From assembly GCA_905612295.1 (NCBI GenBank), contig CAJQRN010000013.1, forward strand, positions 21,148 to 85,147: a stretch of DNA of 64,000 nucleotides, given 5' to 3'. Source of the DNA: an uncultured Candidatus Nitrosopumilus sp. (GTDB taxonomy: Archaea > Thermoproteota > Nitrososphaeria > Nitrososphaerales > Nitrosopumilaceae). Position 1 is the stretch's first letter. Each line of letters opens with the position of its first letter. The translations under genes and the position numbers were made by a program. Shown here piece after piece: positions 33,858-41,597 of the stretch. The notes beneath the pieces are model-generated. The model was not told the DNA's origin, did not search any database, and was given only the letters and a program-made list of their open reading frames with translations.

Positions 33858-34835
33858 TTGTCCAGTAAAGTTAGGATGACTAAAAATGGAATCCTGTGTG
33901 AGGTCAACGAAAAGCGTGTTTATCTGGATCCTAAAAAAACTGATTTAAATGCAATTAATTTTGTTTCTCATGCTCACTCTGATCACTTACCTTCAAAAAA
34001 TGGCGGTACTATTTTATCTTCAATTGAAACTAGTGCAATATCTAATCTTCGTGGATTTACAATGGAAAATCATGTTGAATCCCTTGATGGTTTTTCACTA
34101 ATTGATAGTGGACACGTTTTAGGCTCTAAAGGATTACTATTTGATGATATTTTCTATACTGGTGATATCTGTACACGTGATAGAGGTTTTTTAAAAGCTG
34201 CAGAAATTCCTTCATGCAAAACACTCATCACTGAATGCACTTTTGGTTTACCTGAATTTAAATTTCCTAAAATGAATGAGATTCAAAATTATGTGAATCG
34301 ATTAATATCTGATCTTTATTCAAAGGGGGTACCTGTAATTTTAATGGGTTATCAGCTTGGAAAGGCACAAACAATTACTCAGTTATTTGGTCATTGGGAT
34401 CCTCTGTATGTTCACGACTCAATAAAAGAAATGAATACACTTCATCAAAAATTTGACATACCCCTTAAGGATTGTATTGGACATTCTGAAGCTCAAAAAA
34501 ATGGATTACTGGATAAAAAACCATGGGTAATGATTACTCCTGTTTTATCTGCAAAAAATGTATTTCTTCAAGAAATGAAATCAAAATATGGTGCAGTAAC
34601 AATTGGTTTTAGTGGATGGGCACAATCTACAAAATTTTCTTTTGGACGACGTGCTGATTACTCTGTTACAATGAGTGATCATTGTGATTTTAATGAACTC
34701 GTTGACATGGTAGTACAATCTGGTGCAGAACAAGTTTTTACTATACATGGTTTTGTTGATGAATTTGCAGCACATTTGAATAAACTGGGAATTGCTGCTC
34801 AACCTTTAATTAAAAATTCTTTAGATTCTTTCTGA
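33858..34835 (+). CDS. metallo-beta-lactamase fold RNA nuclease (beta-CASP-like)
   Basis: The 325-residue protein has the binuclear zinc motif VSHAHSDHLP (HxHxDH), an upstream YLDP, DSGHVLGSKG and YTGDICTRDRGF, and a C-terminal SDHCDFNELVDMV and FTIHGF. This is the exonuclease/processing branch related to CPSF73 and Ysh1-like archaeal factors. It likely processes or degrades RNA. TTG at 33858 or ATG at 33876 could start it. A GC-rich structured RNA candidate lies 46 bases downstream on the same strand. Confidence 0.85.
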   Translation: MSSKVRMTKNGILCEVNEKRVYLDPKKTDLNAINFVSHAHSDHLPSKNGGTILSSIETSAISNLRGFTMENHVESLDGFSLIDSGHVLGSKGLLFDDIFYTGDICTRDRGFLKAAEIPSCKTLITECTFGLPEFKFPKMNEIQNYVNRLISDLYSKGVPVILMGYQLGKAQTITQLFGHWDPLYVHDSIKEMNTLHQKFDIPLKDCIGHSEAQKNGLLDKKPWVMITPVLSAKNVFLQEMKSKYGAVTIGFSGWAQSTKFSFGRRADYSVTMSDHCDFNELVDMVVQSGAEQVFTIHGFVDEFAAHLNKLGIAAQPLIKNSLDSF

Positions 34836-34880
34836 TTTCTACATGTCAATGTGGAAAATTATCTGATGAAGAAATTAAAT

Positions 34881-34975
34881 GGCGAAGCCCTCTAAACTGC
34901 AGAACATTAAGAGATTTCCTCTTGTGGTCAAGCGTTAAACGCTTGGTTGCCTTTTTCGTTCTGCGGGGCTACGCA
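34881..34975 (+). ncRNA. candidate structured RNA (three-way junction)
   Basis: This is a GC-rich island in a gene-free gap. GCG-A-AGCCC (34882-34890) pairs with GGGCT-A-CGC (34966-34974) with one A-A mismatch; GCAGAAC (34899-34905) pairs with GTTCTGC (34958-34964). Inside are hairpins AAGAG-ATTTC-CTCTT and CAAGCG-TTAAA-CGCTTG. It is immediately followed by a 7-bp hairpin TTGTTAG/CTAACAA whose loop is T-rich, a possible terminator. No protein frame fits. It does not match tRNA, 5S, SRP or C/D box patterns known to me. Strand is uncertain. Confidence 0.5.
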
Positions 34976-34981
34976 GGTTAT

Positions 34982-35004
34982 TTGTTAGATTTTTTAACTA
35001 ACAA
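34982..35004 (+). terminator. hairpin following the RNA candidate
   Basis: TTGTTAG and CTAACAA pair perfectly around the loop ATTTTTTAA, eight bases after the RNA candidate. A hairpin with a T-run could end the transcript. The position next to the RNA candidate is the main support. Confidence 0.35.
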
Positions 35005-35116
35005 TGTATTATTAGTTAAGATATACAACTATTTAATATTTTTATGAAATTTTTATACTTAATTCTCTTTTTTATTGTAATTCCGCTTATTATTTGTTAA
35101 AAATAGTTGTTTTATT

Positions 35117-35260
35117 CTAATCTTCTTTTACTTTTTTTCCTCTTTTCTTTACTTGTTGTTCTTTTTTGTATTTTCTAACTCGTTGATTTTGTTCTGCAGC
35201 TTTTTGGCCCTTCTGCTTCCTTCCTTCCTTCTTCCCTTCTGTTTTATTCTTAAACCCCAT
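35117..35260 (-). CDS. very basic miniprotein (47 aa)
   Basis: ATG at 35260 opens a 47-codon frame. Lysine, arginine, glutamine and glycine make up most of the product (MGFKNKTEGKKEGRKQKGQKAAEQ..., ending RGKKVKED). This is the composition of a small DNA- or RNA-binding or ribosome-associated protein. It is on the same strand as the two Cys-rich genes upstream of it (35311-35643). Confidence 0.55.
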   Translation of the reverse strand: MGFKNKTEGKKEGRKQKGQKAAEQNQRVRKYKKEQQVKKRGKKVKED

Positions 35261-35310
35261 ATCCAAAATTCTTTAATTTGATTATGATAAAAATTTTGAT
35301 ATGTAATGAT

Positions 35311-35547
35311 TCATTTAGTAAATTGGTTACATTTGCAATCTACCACTAGACATATCTCACTATTTCTAATATGACTGTGAGTAAAATGCATACATAATTT
35401 ATTTTTACAAATTCTTTTCTGTGTTTCTTTTCTTACTATTGTTTGAGCAATAAAATTTGCTTTCTCTTTTGAATATAATTTTTTGTCAATGTAGAAATGA
35501 ACTATTCCATTATACAGTAAATCATGATTAAATTGTTTTTCAAGCAA
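35311..35547 (-). CDS. small Cys/His-rich protein with C-x4-C-x-C motif
   Basis: The 78-residue protein starts at TTG directly after the stop of the next upstream frame. Residues 1-45 are helical. The C-terminal third is ICKNKLCMHFTHSHIRNSEICLVVDCKCNQF: clustered cysteines and histidines ending in C-x4-C-x-C. Seven or more soft-metal ligands imply a zinc or copper site. It shares the final motif with the proteins at 1992-2144, 35548-35643 and 36107-36214. Role unknown. Confidence 0.6.
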   Translation of the reverse strand: MLEKQFNHDLLYNGIVHFYIDKKLYSKEKANFIAQTIVRKETQKRICKNKLCMHFTHSHIRNSEICLVVDCKCNQFTK

Positions 35548-35643
35548 TTAATTTCTCATGTTGCCTCTTCTCATATTTTTTACTTTATGATCGTTGCAAC
35601 TACAATTTTTTTCTACACATAATTCTTGTTCTAATATTCGCAT
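35548..35643 (-). CDS. tiny Cys-rich protein (31 aa) with C-x4-C-x-C motif
   Basis: ATG at 35643 (or TTG 35658) opens a frame whose product includes ELCVEKNCSCNDH, a C-x4-C-x-C-xx-H cluster, then a basic end. Its TAA (35548-35550) abuts the TTG start of the 78-residue Cys-rich protein at 35547, so the two would be translated as a unit. The shared motif with its neighbour supports it as a real gene despite the size. Confidence 0.45.
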   Translation of the reverse strand: MRILEQELCVEKNCSCNDHKVKNMRRGNMRN

Positions 35644-35783
35644 ACACTCTATTTGCAATTCTGATATTTCATATTCTCGATACTTTTACTTGTCAAATGT
35701 TTGTTTTTTTATCTTATTTTAAAAATAATTTAAATAATTAAAATAATGATAATGTTTTTTAAAAAAACATTCTAGTCTAAATC

Positions 35784-36080
35784 ATGGGATTTTTATCTAA
35801 TTTTCGTAATGATTTAAAAAATGCAAAAAGAGACAAGGCTTCCAATGTTAATGGAAAAAATCTTAAAGAATTACTTACAAAATTCAAGGATGAACGGGAT
35901 AGAATAGAACTAGAAACAGGGATTAGGCCTCAAATTGATGATACCACTCAAATGTTCATGCAAAAAATCCTGAATGTTTGGATTTCAGAAGGAAAGGAAA
36001 TTGATGAGGAAAAATTTTGGTCTGAAGTTGATTATAACAAACAATTTACTCATTCAGTAGAATATTATGAACGACGTTAA
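35784..36080 (+). CDS. hypothetical helical protein, 98 aa
   Basis: The 98-residue charged protein is helical (NFRNDLKNAKRDKASN; LKELLTKFKDERDRIELETG; TTQMFMQKILNVWISEGKEIDEEKFWSEVDY). The later part resembles a small DNA-binding-type helix bundle only superficially. The first residues MGFLSNFRNDLK are amphipathic. A TATA-like AATTTAAATAATTAAAATAATG is upstream. The Cys-rich TTG gene follows on the same strand after 26 bases. No family recognised. Confidence 0.6.
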   Translation: MGFLSNFRNDLKNAKRDKASNVNGKNLKELLTKFKDERDRIELETGIRPQIDDTTQMFMQKILNVWISEGKEIDEEKFWSEVDYNKQFTHSVEYYERR

Positions 36081-36106
36081 TAATTTTAAATCTAGGATTG
36101 ATTTGA

Positions 36107-36214
36107 TTGGATAAAGAACGATTACGAGTAAAAAGTGGTAGAAGTAAAGGGTGCAAAGATTGCATTACTCACAGATGTATTCCTAACAGCTGCAAATGTG
36201 ATTGTCATTGTTAG
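36107..36214 (+). CDS. metallothionein-like Cys/His peptide (35 aa)
   Basis: A TTG at 36107, the first start-like codon after an in-frame TGA, opens 35 codons. After a basic start (KERLRVKSGRSKG) come CKDCITHRCIPNSCKCDCHC: seven cysteines and two histidines in 20 residues, ending in C-x4-C-x-C-x-C-x-C. Such density is typical of metallothionein-like metal-binding peptides. It may follow the 98-residue gene in one transcript. Copper handling is plausible in an ammonia oxidiser (inference). Confidence 0.55.
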   Translation: MDKERLRVKSGRSKGCKDCITHRCIPNSCKCDCHC

Positions 36215-36219
36215 TAATT

Positions 36220-37497
36220 TTATTTTAAAATTATGCCTATATCCATTAGATTCATGTGTGTGAAATCTGTTTTGATATTTGCTTTTTGTTTTTGAAAGAA
36301 TCTTGCTGAATCATTATTTTTTAAAAATTCTTTCATTATGCTTAGATCCACTTTGATATTTTCTATGATTGCCCCTGCAAAATTAGAATTTCCATCAATC
36401 CCATCTGTCCCCATTGATGCAATTGTTATTTTTTTTAATTTTTGAGTATTTTTTAAAAGTCTTAACACTAATTCTTGATTTCTTCCTCCCAGTCCTTTAC
36501 CTGATACTCTAACTGTTGGCTCTCCTCCTAAAATTAAACACGTGTTTTCTTCTTCTGATATGTTTTCTAGAATTTTTTTCACTGTATCCTTTATTTCTCC
36601 AAAAATTTGCATTTTGATCACTTTGTACCCTTTACATTTGGCTGTTTCTTCCATTGCTTTTAGACAATTATTGTTATTTGCAATAATGTAATTTTCAATT
36701 TTGGCTATTTTTGGAGTTTCTGTTTTTTGGTTATGCAATCCATTACCTAAAATCTGTAAAACTTCAATTGGAATTCTCGTTTTTAATCTATATTTTTCTA
36801 TTATGTCCATTGCATCTTGATACGTTGTATCATCCATGTATGTTGTACCTGATGCAATTGATGATAGATCATCATTTTCGACATCTGACATTATCAAACC
36901 AATTCCATCACACTTCATATTCTCTACCAGTTTACCGCCTTTGATTTTTGATAGGTGTTTTCTGACACAGTTGAATTCTTGAATTGTTGCCCCTGACTTT
37001 AGTAGTATGTCTGTAACGTGGACTTTATCGCTAAGTGTAATTTCATCTGGCATTGCAAGTAATGATGATCCTCCACCTGAAACAAGGAAAATAATTAATT
37101 CTCTGCTTTTTCTATTTTGTACAAATTTTATTACTTCTTTTGCTGCTTTTACACTTGTTTTATCTGGCTTTGGATGCCCTGAGTTAAAAATTTGGAATTT
37201 TTTACTTTTGATTTTTGCTTTCGTTCCTTTTGGAATAACAATTATTCCGCTTTTTATTGAAATTATTGAATTAATTGCTCTAGTCATAGAATCTCCTGCC
37301 TTTCCAAATGCTACTGTATGTATGCTGGAGTATTTTTCAATGTTGAATACTTTTTCATTAATCTTGATTTCCTTTGATGTAACATAATTGGATATTATGT
37401 TTTCTGGATTTGCTGCTTGAAGACCTGATTCTAAAATTTCTAAACAATCTTTTTTCTTTTTTGTAATTGCCAATTCCTCAAAATTTTGAATTATCAT
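36220..37497 (-). CDS. glycerate 2-kinase (DUF4147/MOFRL family)
   Basis: The 425-residue enzyme (start taken at ATG 37497; an upstream in-frame ATG at 37554 would overlap the divergent gene) phosphorylates glycerate to 2-phosphoglycerate. Residues typical of the family are AFGKAGDSMTRAI, PKGTK, NSGHPKPD, FLVSGGGSSLLAMPDEITLSDKV, and the MOFRL C-terminal domain LGGEPTVRVSGKGLGGRNQELVL and ASMGTDGIDGNSNFAGAI. It links glycerate to central carbon metabolism. It is divergent from the iron alcohol dehydrogenase. Confidence 0.92.
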   Translation of the reverse strand: MIIQNFEELAITKKKKDCLEILESGLQAANPENIISNYVTSKEIKINEKVFNIEKYSSIHTVAFGKAGDSMTRAINSIISIKSGIIVIPKGTKAKIKSKKFQIFNSGHPKPDKTSVKAAKEVIKFVQNRKSRELIIFLVSGGGSSLLAMPDEITLSDKVHVTDILLKSGATIQEFNCVRKHLSKIKGGKLVENMKCDGIGLIMSDVENDDLSSIASGTTYMDDTTYQDAMDIIEKYRLKTRIPIEVLQILGNGLHNQKTETPKIAKIENYIIANNNNCLKAMEETAKCKGYKVIKMQIFGEIKDTVKKILENISEEENTCLILGGEPTVRVSGKGLGGRNQELVLRLLKNTQKLKKITIASMGTDGIDGNSNFAGAIIENIKVDLSIMKEFLKNNDSARFFQKQKANIKTDFTHMNLMDIGIILK

Positions 37498-37548
37498 ATG
37501 ATTTACTTCTGTGTAAGATATAATAAACAAACCAATGATGATTGTTTT

Positions 37549-38493
37549 ATGCATACAATACGCATTCCAAAAGTTATTAATTTTGGAGAAAACGCACTTG
37601 GTGAAACAGAATATCCAAAAAATGCCCTAGTTGTTACAACCGTTCCGCCAGCACTGTCTGACAAATGGTTAGCAAAAATGGGAATTCAGGATTATATGTT
37701 ATATGACCAAGTAAAACCTGAACCATCAATTGATGATGTCAATAAGGTCATTTCTCAATTCAAAGACAAAAATCCTTCAGTCCTAATTGGATTGGGTGGT
37801 GGAAGTTCAATGGATGTGGTAAAATACGCTGCACCTGAATTGAAAAAAGAAAAAATTCTAATTCCAACTACATTCGGAACTGGAGCTGAAATGACAACAT
37901 ATTGTGTTCTAAAATTTGATGGAAAAAAGAAATTGTTACGTGAAGACAGATTCTTAGCTGACATGGCTGTAGTTGATTCATATTTTATGGATGGAACTCC
38001 AGAACAAGTTATCAAAAGTTCTGTCTGTGATGCATGTGCTCAAGCTACTGAAGGCTATGATAGCAAACTCGGTAATGACTTGACTAGAACATTATGTAAA
38101 CAAGCATTTGATATTCTATATGATGCAATAATGAATGACAAACCAGAAAACTATCCATACGGTTCAATGTTATCTGGAATGGGATTTGGAAATTGCTCTA
38201 CAACATTAGGACATGCATTGTCCTATGTGTTTTCAAATGAAGGAGTACCTCATGGTTATTCTTTATCTTCTTGTACTACAGTTGCACACAAACATAATAA
38301 TTCAATCTTCTATGATAGATTCAAAGAGGCAATGGATAAACTCGGCTTTGATAAATTAGAACTCAAGGCTGATGTTTCAGACGCTGCTGACACTGTCATG
38401 ACCGATAGAGGCCATTTGGATCCAAATCCAATCCCAATATCTAAAGATGATGTCGTAAAATGTCTTGAAAATATCAAAGCAGGTAATTTATAG
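37549..38493 (+). CDS. iron-containing alcohol dehydrogenase (semialdehyde reductase-like)
   Basis: The 314-residue group III dehydrogenase uses iron and NAD(P)H. GLGGGSSMDVVKYAA (about residues 80-95) is the cofactor motif. Iron ligands lie in DACAQATEGYDS and LGHALSYVFSNEGVPHGYSLS (two histidines ten or so apart). Start is ATG 37549. An enzyme of this class from Nitrosopumilus maritimus is known to reduce malonic semialdehyde in the 3-hydroxypropionate/4-hydroxybutyrate cycle, and this protein has the size and archaeal character expected; I infer the same role. It is followed by an LLM oxidoreductase gene. Confidence 0.85.
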   Translation: MHTIRIPKVINFGENALGETEYPKNALVVTTVPPALSDKWLAKMGIQDYMLYDQVKPEPSIDDVNKVISQFKDKNPSVLIGLGGGSSMDVVKYAAPELKKEKILIPTTFGTGAEMTTYCVLKFDGKKKLLREDRFLADMAVVDSYFMDGTPEQVIKSSVCDACAQATEGYDSKLGNDLTRTLCKQAFDILYDAIMNDKPENYPYGSMLSGMGFGNCSTTLGHALSYVFSNEGVPHGYSLSSCTTVAHKHNNSIFYDRFKEAMDKLGFDKLELKADVSDAADTVMTDRGHLDPNPIPISKDDVVKCLENIKAGNL

Positions 38494-38574
38494 AAAATTT
38501 ATTTTTTCTTTTCTTTTTATTTTATATCTAAACTGCGAAATTGGCAGCTTAACTAAACTTTTTATTATAATGAT

Positions 38575-39699
38575 TTGGAACATCATCAGTTGGCAAGTAA
38601 AAAATTAAAGTTTGGTATTCAAAATGGACTAAATGTTGCTAGAGCCGGATTTACTGAGGATCAGATAATTACTGCATGTCAGCTTGCTGATCGAACTGGA
38701 TATGACTCTATTTTCTATATGGATCACACAAATGTCCCACAATGGAAAAATGCAACTGTTTTAGATCCTTGGGTTATGTTATCTGCAATTGCTGCAGTTA
38801 CAAACAACGTTGAATTAGGAACCTGTGTTACTGATGCAATTAGAAGACACCCATCAAATATCGCACTAGCTGCAATTACTCTTGATAGAATTTCTAAAGG
38901 TAGAGCAATTCTTGGTATTGGTGCTGGAGAAGCACAAAATCTTAAAGAGTTCTGTATTCCATTTGAAAAACCAGTTTCAAAATGGGCTGAACAAATTGAA
39001 GTTATCAAAAAATTATATCATTCTAACCCTGATAATACTGTAGATTATGAAGGTCAATATTATCAATTAAAACAAGCATGTCTACAAGCTGCATCAATTA
39101 GAAAACCACACCCACCTACCTACATGGCTTCTGGTGGCAAGCGAACATTAGATTTAACTGGAAAACTTGGAGAAGGTTGGTTACCAATCGGTTATACTCC
39201 TGAATTATTTGAAGATCATAGAAAACAAATTGAAGTTTCTATGGACAAGTATGGTAGAAGTCAAGAAGATAAAGATAATTTTGAAATGGCATTAGATATT
39301 GACGTTTACTTTTCTGAAGACGCAGAAGCTTCTTGGGCAAAAATGAAAGAGGCTGTTAAAGTTAGTTTGTTTAAACCTGAAATTTTGAGAGTCCATGGAT
39401 TAAAAGAAATTGAAGGATTTGATTTTGTAAAGTACTTTACAGAATATTCAATGTCTGATCAAAGTTGGATTGTCAAAATGCGAGAAGCTGCAACTAAAAT
39501 TCCAGATAAAATTGCAAGATCATCTACTGCAGTTGGTACTCCTGAAGATGTTATTCCTACTTTTGAGCGATTTATGGAAGCTGGTGTGAATCACTTTGTA
39601 ATTAGATTCTGGGGTAAGAATTACTTTGGTTCTATTGACAAGTTTGCAAGCCATGTTATGCCTGTATTACGTGAAAAACATAAACAAAAATTCGCTTAA
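38575..39699 (+). CDS. LLM class (F420/flavin-dependent) oxidoreductase
   Basis: The 374-residue TIM-barrel protein belongs to the luciferase-like/MER family: KLKFGIQNGLN, YDSIFYMDHTNVP, ELGTCVTDAIRRHPSNIALAAITLDRISKGRAILGIGAGE and the C-terminal ARSSTAVGTPEDVIPTFERFMEAGVNHFVIRF. Members use F420 or FMN; the GxGxGE region and thaumarchaeal context favour F420. It starts at TTG. It is possibly co-transcribed with the iron dehydrogenase 81 bases upstream. The exact substrate is unknown; 5,10-methylene-tetrahydromethanopterin reductase-like activity is only a formal possibility. Confidence 0.88.
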   Translation: MEHHQLASKKLKFGIQNGLNVARAGFTEDQIITACQLADRTGYDSIFYMDHTNVPQWKNATVLDPWVMLSAIAAVTNNVELGTCVTDAIRRHPSNIALAAITLDRISKGRAILGIGAGEAQNLKEFCIPFEKPVSKWAEQIEVIKKLYHSNPDNTVDYEGQYYQLKQACLQAASIRKPHPPTYMASGGKRTLDLTGKLGEGWLPIGYTPELFEDHRKQIEVSMDKYGRSQEDKDNFEMALDIDVYFSEDAEASWAKMKEAVKVSLFKPEILRVHGLKEIEGFDFVKYFTEYSMSDQSWIVKMREAATKIPDKIARSSTAVGTPEDVIPTFERFMEAGVNHFVIRFWGKNYFGSIDKFASHVMPVLREKHKQKFA

Positions 39700-39749
39700 T
39701 CCTAAATTATTATAACATTATTTACTGTGTTAATTTCTTGAATCTTATT

Positions 39750-39977
39750 ATGAACGACGATGTCCCTGACGCTGTCAAGAAATGCCTTGATATTTTGGAT
39801 GATAGTTTAGAAATATTAGTTGACATTGAATTTGCTCTAAATGATGAAAAAAATGATGAACTAATTCCTGACATGAAACTTCATAATTTGTTTGATATGA
39901 CTGAAGATGTAGCAGAGTCTGAAAAAATTAAATTTGCTGAATCTAAATTAGTTCAAAGACAATTTCAGGATATTTAG
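39750..39977 (+). CDS. small acidic helical protein
   Basis: The 75-residue protein (ATG 39750; TTG 39738 possible) begins MNDDVPDAVKKCLDILDDSLEILVDIEFALNDEKNDELIPDMKLHNLF and continues with a helix. It is strongly acidic with one cysteine. The start, DDVPDAVKKC, superficially recalls UPF0147-type proteins but the rest does not fit. It overlaps the convergent basic gene by four bases. Confidence 0.6.
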   Translation: MNDDVPDAVKKCLDILDDSLEILVDIEFALNDEKNDELIPDMKLHNLFDMTEDVAESEKIKFAESKLVQRQFQDI

Positions 39978-40393
39978 CAATTCCGTGAATTGTGCTGATG
40001 CTTGTTTTTTGCTAACTGCTTTACTTTTCTTTTAGTTCTTTGTTTGAGTATTCTTTTTCTTGTTCTCTCTGTTCCACTTGTCGAACCTTGGACAATTTTT
40101 GTTTTACTTCCATCTTTTAACATAATCACTTTTCCCTTAAATCTAAATTCAACGTCTCTACATTTGATATAGTATCTTTTAAGACTAAAAAATATTCTAT
40201 TGTTAGTTCCATGCATTTCTTTAACTTCCTTTGTTTTTTTTAATTCATTGAGAATATTTCGTAGTAAACCTTTATCGATATCTGTTATTCTATGTAATTC
40301 TTTAAACCAGATAAATTTTGATTGTGATCCCCAATCATTTAATATTTCTATGATTTTATTTGTCGCTTCTTCTGTCTCTTCATTTGGGGTCAT
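39974..40393 (-). CDS. winged-helix-like protein with basic tail
   Basis: The 139-residue protein has an N-terminal region like a winged helix (EEATNKIIEILNDWGSQSKFIWFKELHRITDIDKGLLRNILNELKKTKEVKEMHGTNNRIFFSLK), then a beta pair (DVEFRFKGKVIMLKDGSKTKIV) and an extremely basic tail (TERTRKRILKQRTKRKVKQLAKNKHQH). It is likely a DNA- or RNA-binding protein. Family not recognised. The RIFFSL strand fits the wing of a regulator that reads short targets. Confidence 0.65.
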   Translation of the reverse strand: MTPNEETEEATNKIIEILNDWGSQSKFIWFKELHRITDIDKGLLRNILNELKKTKEVKEMHGTNNRIFFSLKRYYIKCRDVEFRFKGKVIMLKDGSKTKIVQGSTSGTERTRKRILKQRTKRKVKQLAKNKHQHNSRNC

Positions 40394-40507
40394 TATTTTT
40401 ATTAGATTAATCCTAAATTTAGCAATTTACATTAATGAAAAGTTTGAATCAATCAAGTCAATTTTTAGAATGTTTTATCTTTTTGACAATTTTTGTGATT
40501 ACTTAGT

Positions 40508-40597
40508 ATGAATGATAAATCAAAAGATGAATGTACTGAATTGGGATGTAAAATACTCCAAATACGAGAATTAACAAAAGAATTGAATACTGATTAA
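40508..40597 (+). CDS. possible miniprotein (29 aa)
   Basis: ATG at 40508 opens 29 codons: MNDKSKDECTELGCKILQIRELTKELNTD. It has two cysteines six residues apart and an amphipathic helix. It falls in the gap between divergent and convergent genes, and the upstream AT-rich stretch could act as a promoter. Evidence is slight. Confidence 0.3.
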   Translation: MNDKSKDECTELGCKILQIRELTKELNTD

Positions 40598-40599
40598 TT

Positions 40600-40824
40600 T
40601 TATATTTTTGATTTTTTCTTTCTTTGTTTTAATCTAGATTTTGTTACTTTAACTGACTGTTTTTGATTATTTTCCATTCTATTTGCCAATAAATCAATTT
40701 GTTCTACTATCTCCAGTTGCTCATCTGTAGAATTTGTTTTAACAAGTTTTTTATTTAATTTTTTTAATTGACTTGAATACGAGTTAAACTCTCCTCTCAA
40801 ATCATTTAGGTATGGATCATCCAT
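40600..40824 (-). CDS. basic coiled-coil protein (74 aa)
   Basis: The 74-residue product begins MDDPYLNDLRGEFNSYSSQLKKLNKKLVK and has leucine heptads through QLEIVEQIDLLANRMENN before a very basic tail (KVTKSRLKQRKKKSK). It would form a helical hairpin and bind nucleic acid through the tail (inference). It is convergent with the 29-residue frame and divergent from the PPOX-type gene. Confidence 0.55.
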   Translation of the reverse strand: MDDPYLNDLRGEFNSYSSQLKKLNKKLVKTNSTDEQLEIVEQIDLLANRMENNQKQSVKVTKSRLKQRKKKSKI

Positions 40825-40911
40825 GATGATTTTGAATCTTACTTGTATTTTAGGTATTTTTTTCTTGATATTTCGATCTTAATTTATAATATTATTTGTT
40901 AGAATTATCCT

Positions 40912-41544
40912 ATGCAACTTGTTGATATTCTTAAAATTAAATCATATGAAAAAATAAAAGAATTTCTTAATCAAGAACATGTTGGAAGAATTTCTAGTAT
41001 CGATGTAAATGGATTCCCTCAAATCATTCCAATGAATTTTGTATTTCTTAATGATTCTGTATACATACACTCTCATGTAAAAGGTGAAAAGTTAGATAAT
41101 ATTTCCAAAAATAATAAAGTTGGTTTTGAGGTCGATAGAGAATTAGAATTTTTGCCATCTTATTTTGAAGATCCTCATAATGCTTCTTTAGCTGATACTT
41201 TGTACATCAGTGTTGTAATCAAAGGACTTAGTTCTCTAGTTTCTGATCGAGATGAGAAAACTTTAGCTCTAAATGGTTTGATGACAAAATATCAACCTGA
41301 AGGATATTATGATCCACTTCAATCTGACATGCGTGTTTTGGATGCAGTCAGTGTGATCAAAATAATTCCACAAACACTTCATGGAAAATATAAGATTGGC
41401 CAAAACATGAATTCAAAAGATAGGATGAATTTAGCTCAAAAAATTCTTAAAAAAAATTCACCTACTGCTAAAAACACTCTCAAGATTATGGGTTTTGAAG
41501 AAATTAATTGTGAATTGAGAATGGTTGATGAACCTATATGGTAA
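40912..41544 (+). CDS. pyridoxamine 5'-phosphate oxidase-related FMN-binding protein
   Basis: The 210-residue split-barrel protein has the FMN/F420-binding layout: IKEFLNQEHVGRISSIDVNGFPQIIPMNFVFLNDSVYIHSHVKGEKLDNISKNNKVGFEVD, then a variable segment and SVIKIIPQTLHGKYKIGQNM. The family covers flavin or F420 reductases and haem-handling proteins; the actual activity is not determined. It is followed after 53 bases by uvrB on the same strand, though the intergenic gap is enough for a separate promoter. Confidence 0.8.
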   Translation: MQLVDILKIKSYEKIKEFLNQEHVGRISSIDVNGFPQIIPMNFVFLNDSVYIHSHVKGEKLDNISKNNKVGFEVDRELEFLPSYFEDPHNASLADTLYISVVIKGLSSLVSDRDEKTLALNGLMTKYQPEGYYDPLQSDMRVLDAVSVIKIIPQTLHGKYKIGQNMNSKDRMNLAQKILKKNSPTAKNTLKIMGFEEINCELRMVDEPIW

Positions 41545-41597
41545 TTTTATCATGATATCACCATTGCTTTAAATTCAGTTTTTAGTAATTCTAACTA

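Noticed and set aside
34863-34905. Possible C/D box sRNA (TGATGA followed by CTGC)
   Set aside because: A C box-like TGATGA is present but no matching D box CTGA at the expected distance, so a C/D guide RNA is not supported.
37486-37554. Upstream in-frame starts of the two divergent genes at 37.5 kb
   Set aside because: Taking both would make the coding regions of divergent genes overlap; the internal methionines match the conserved family N-termini better.
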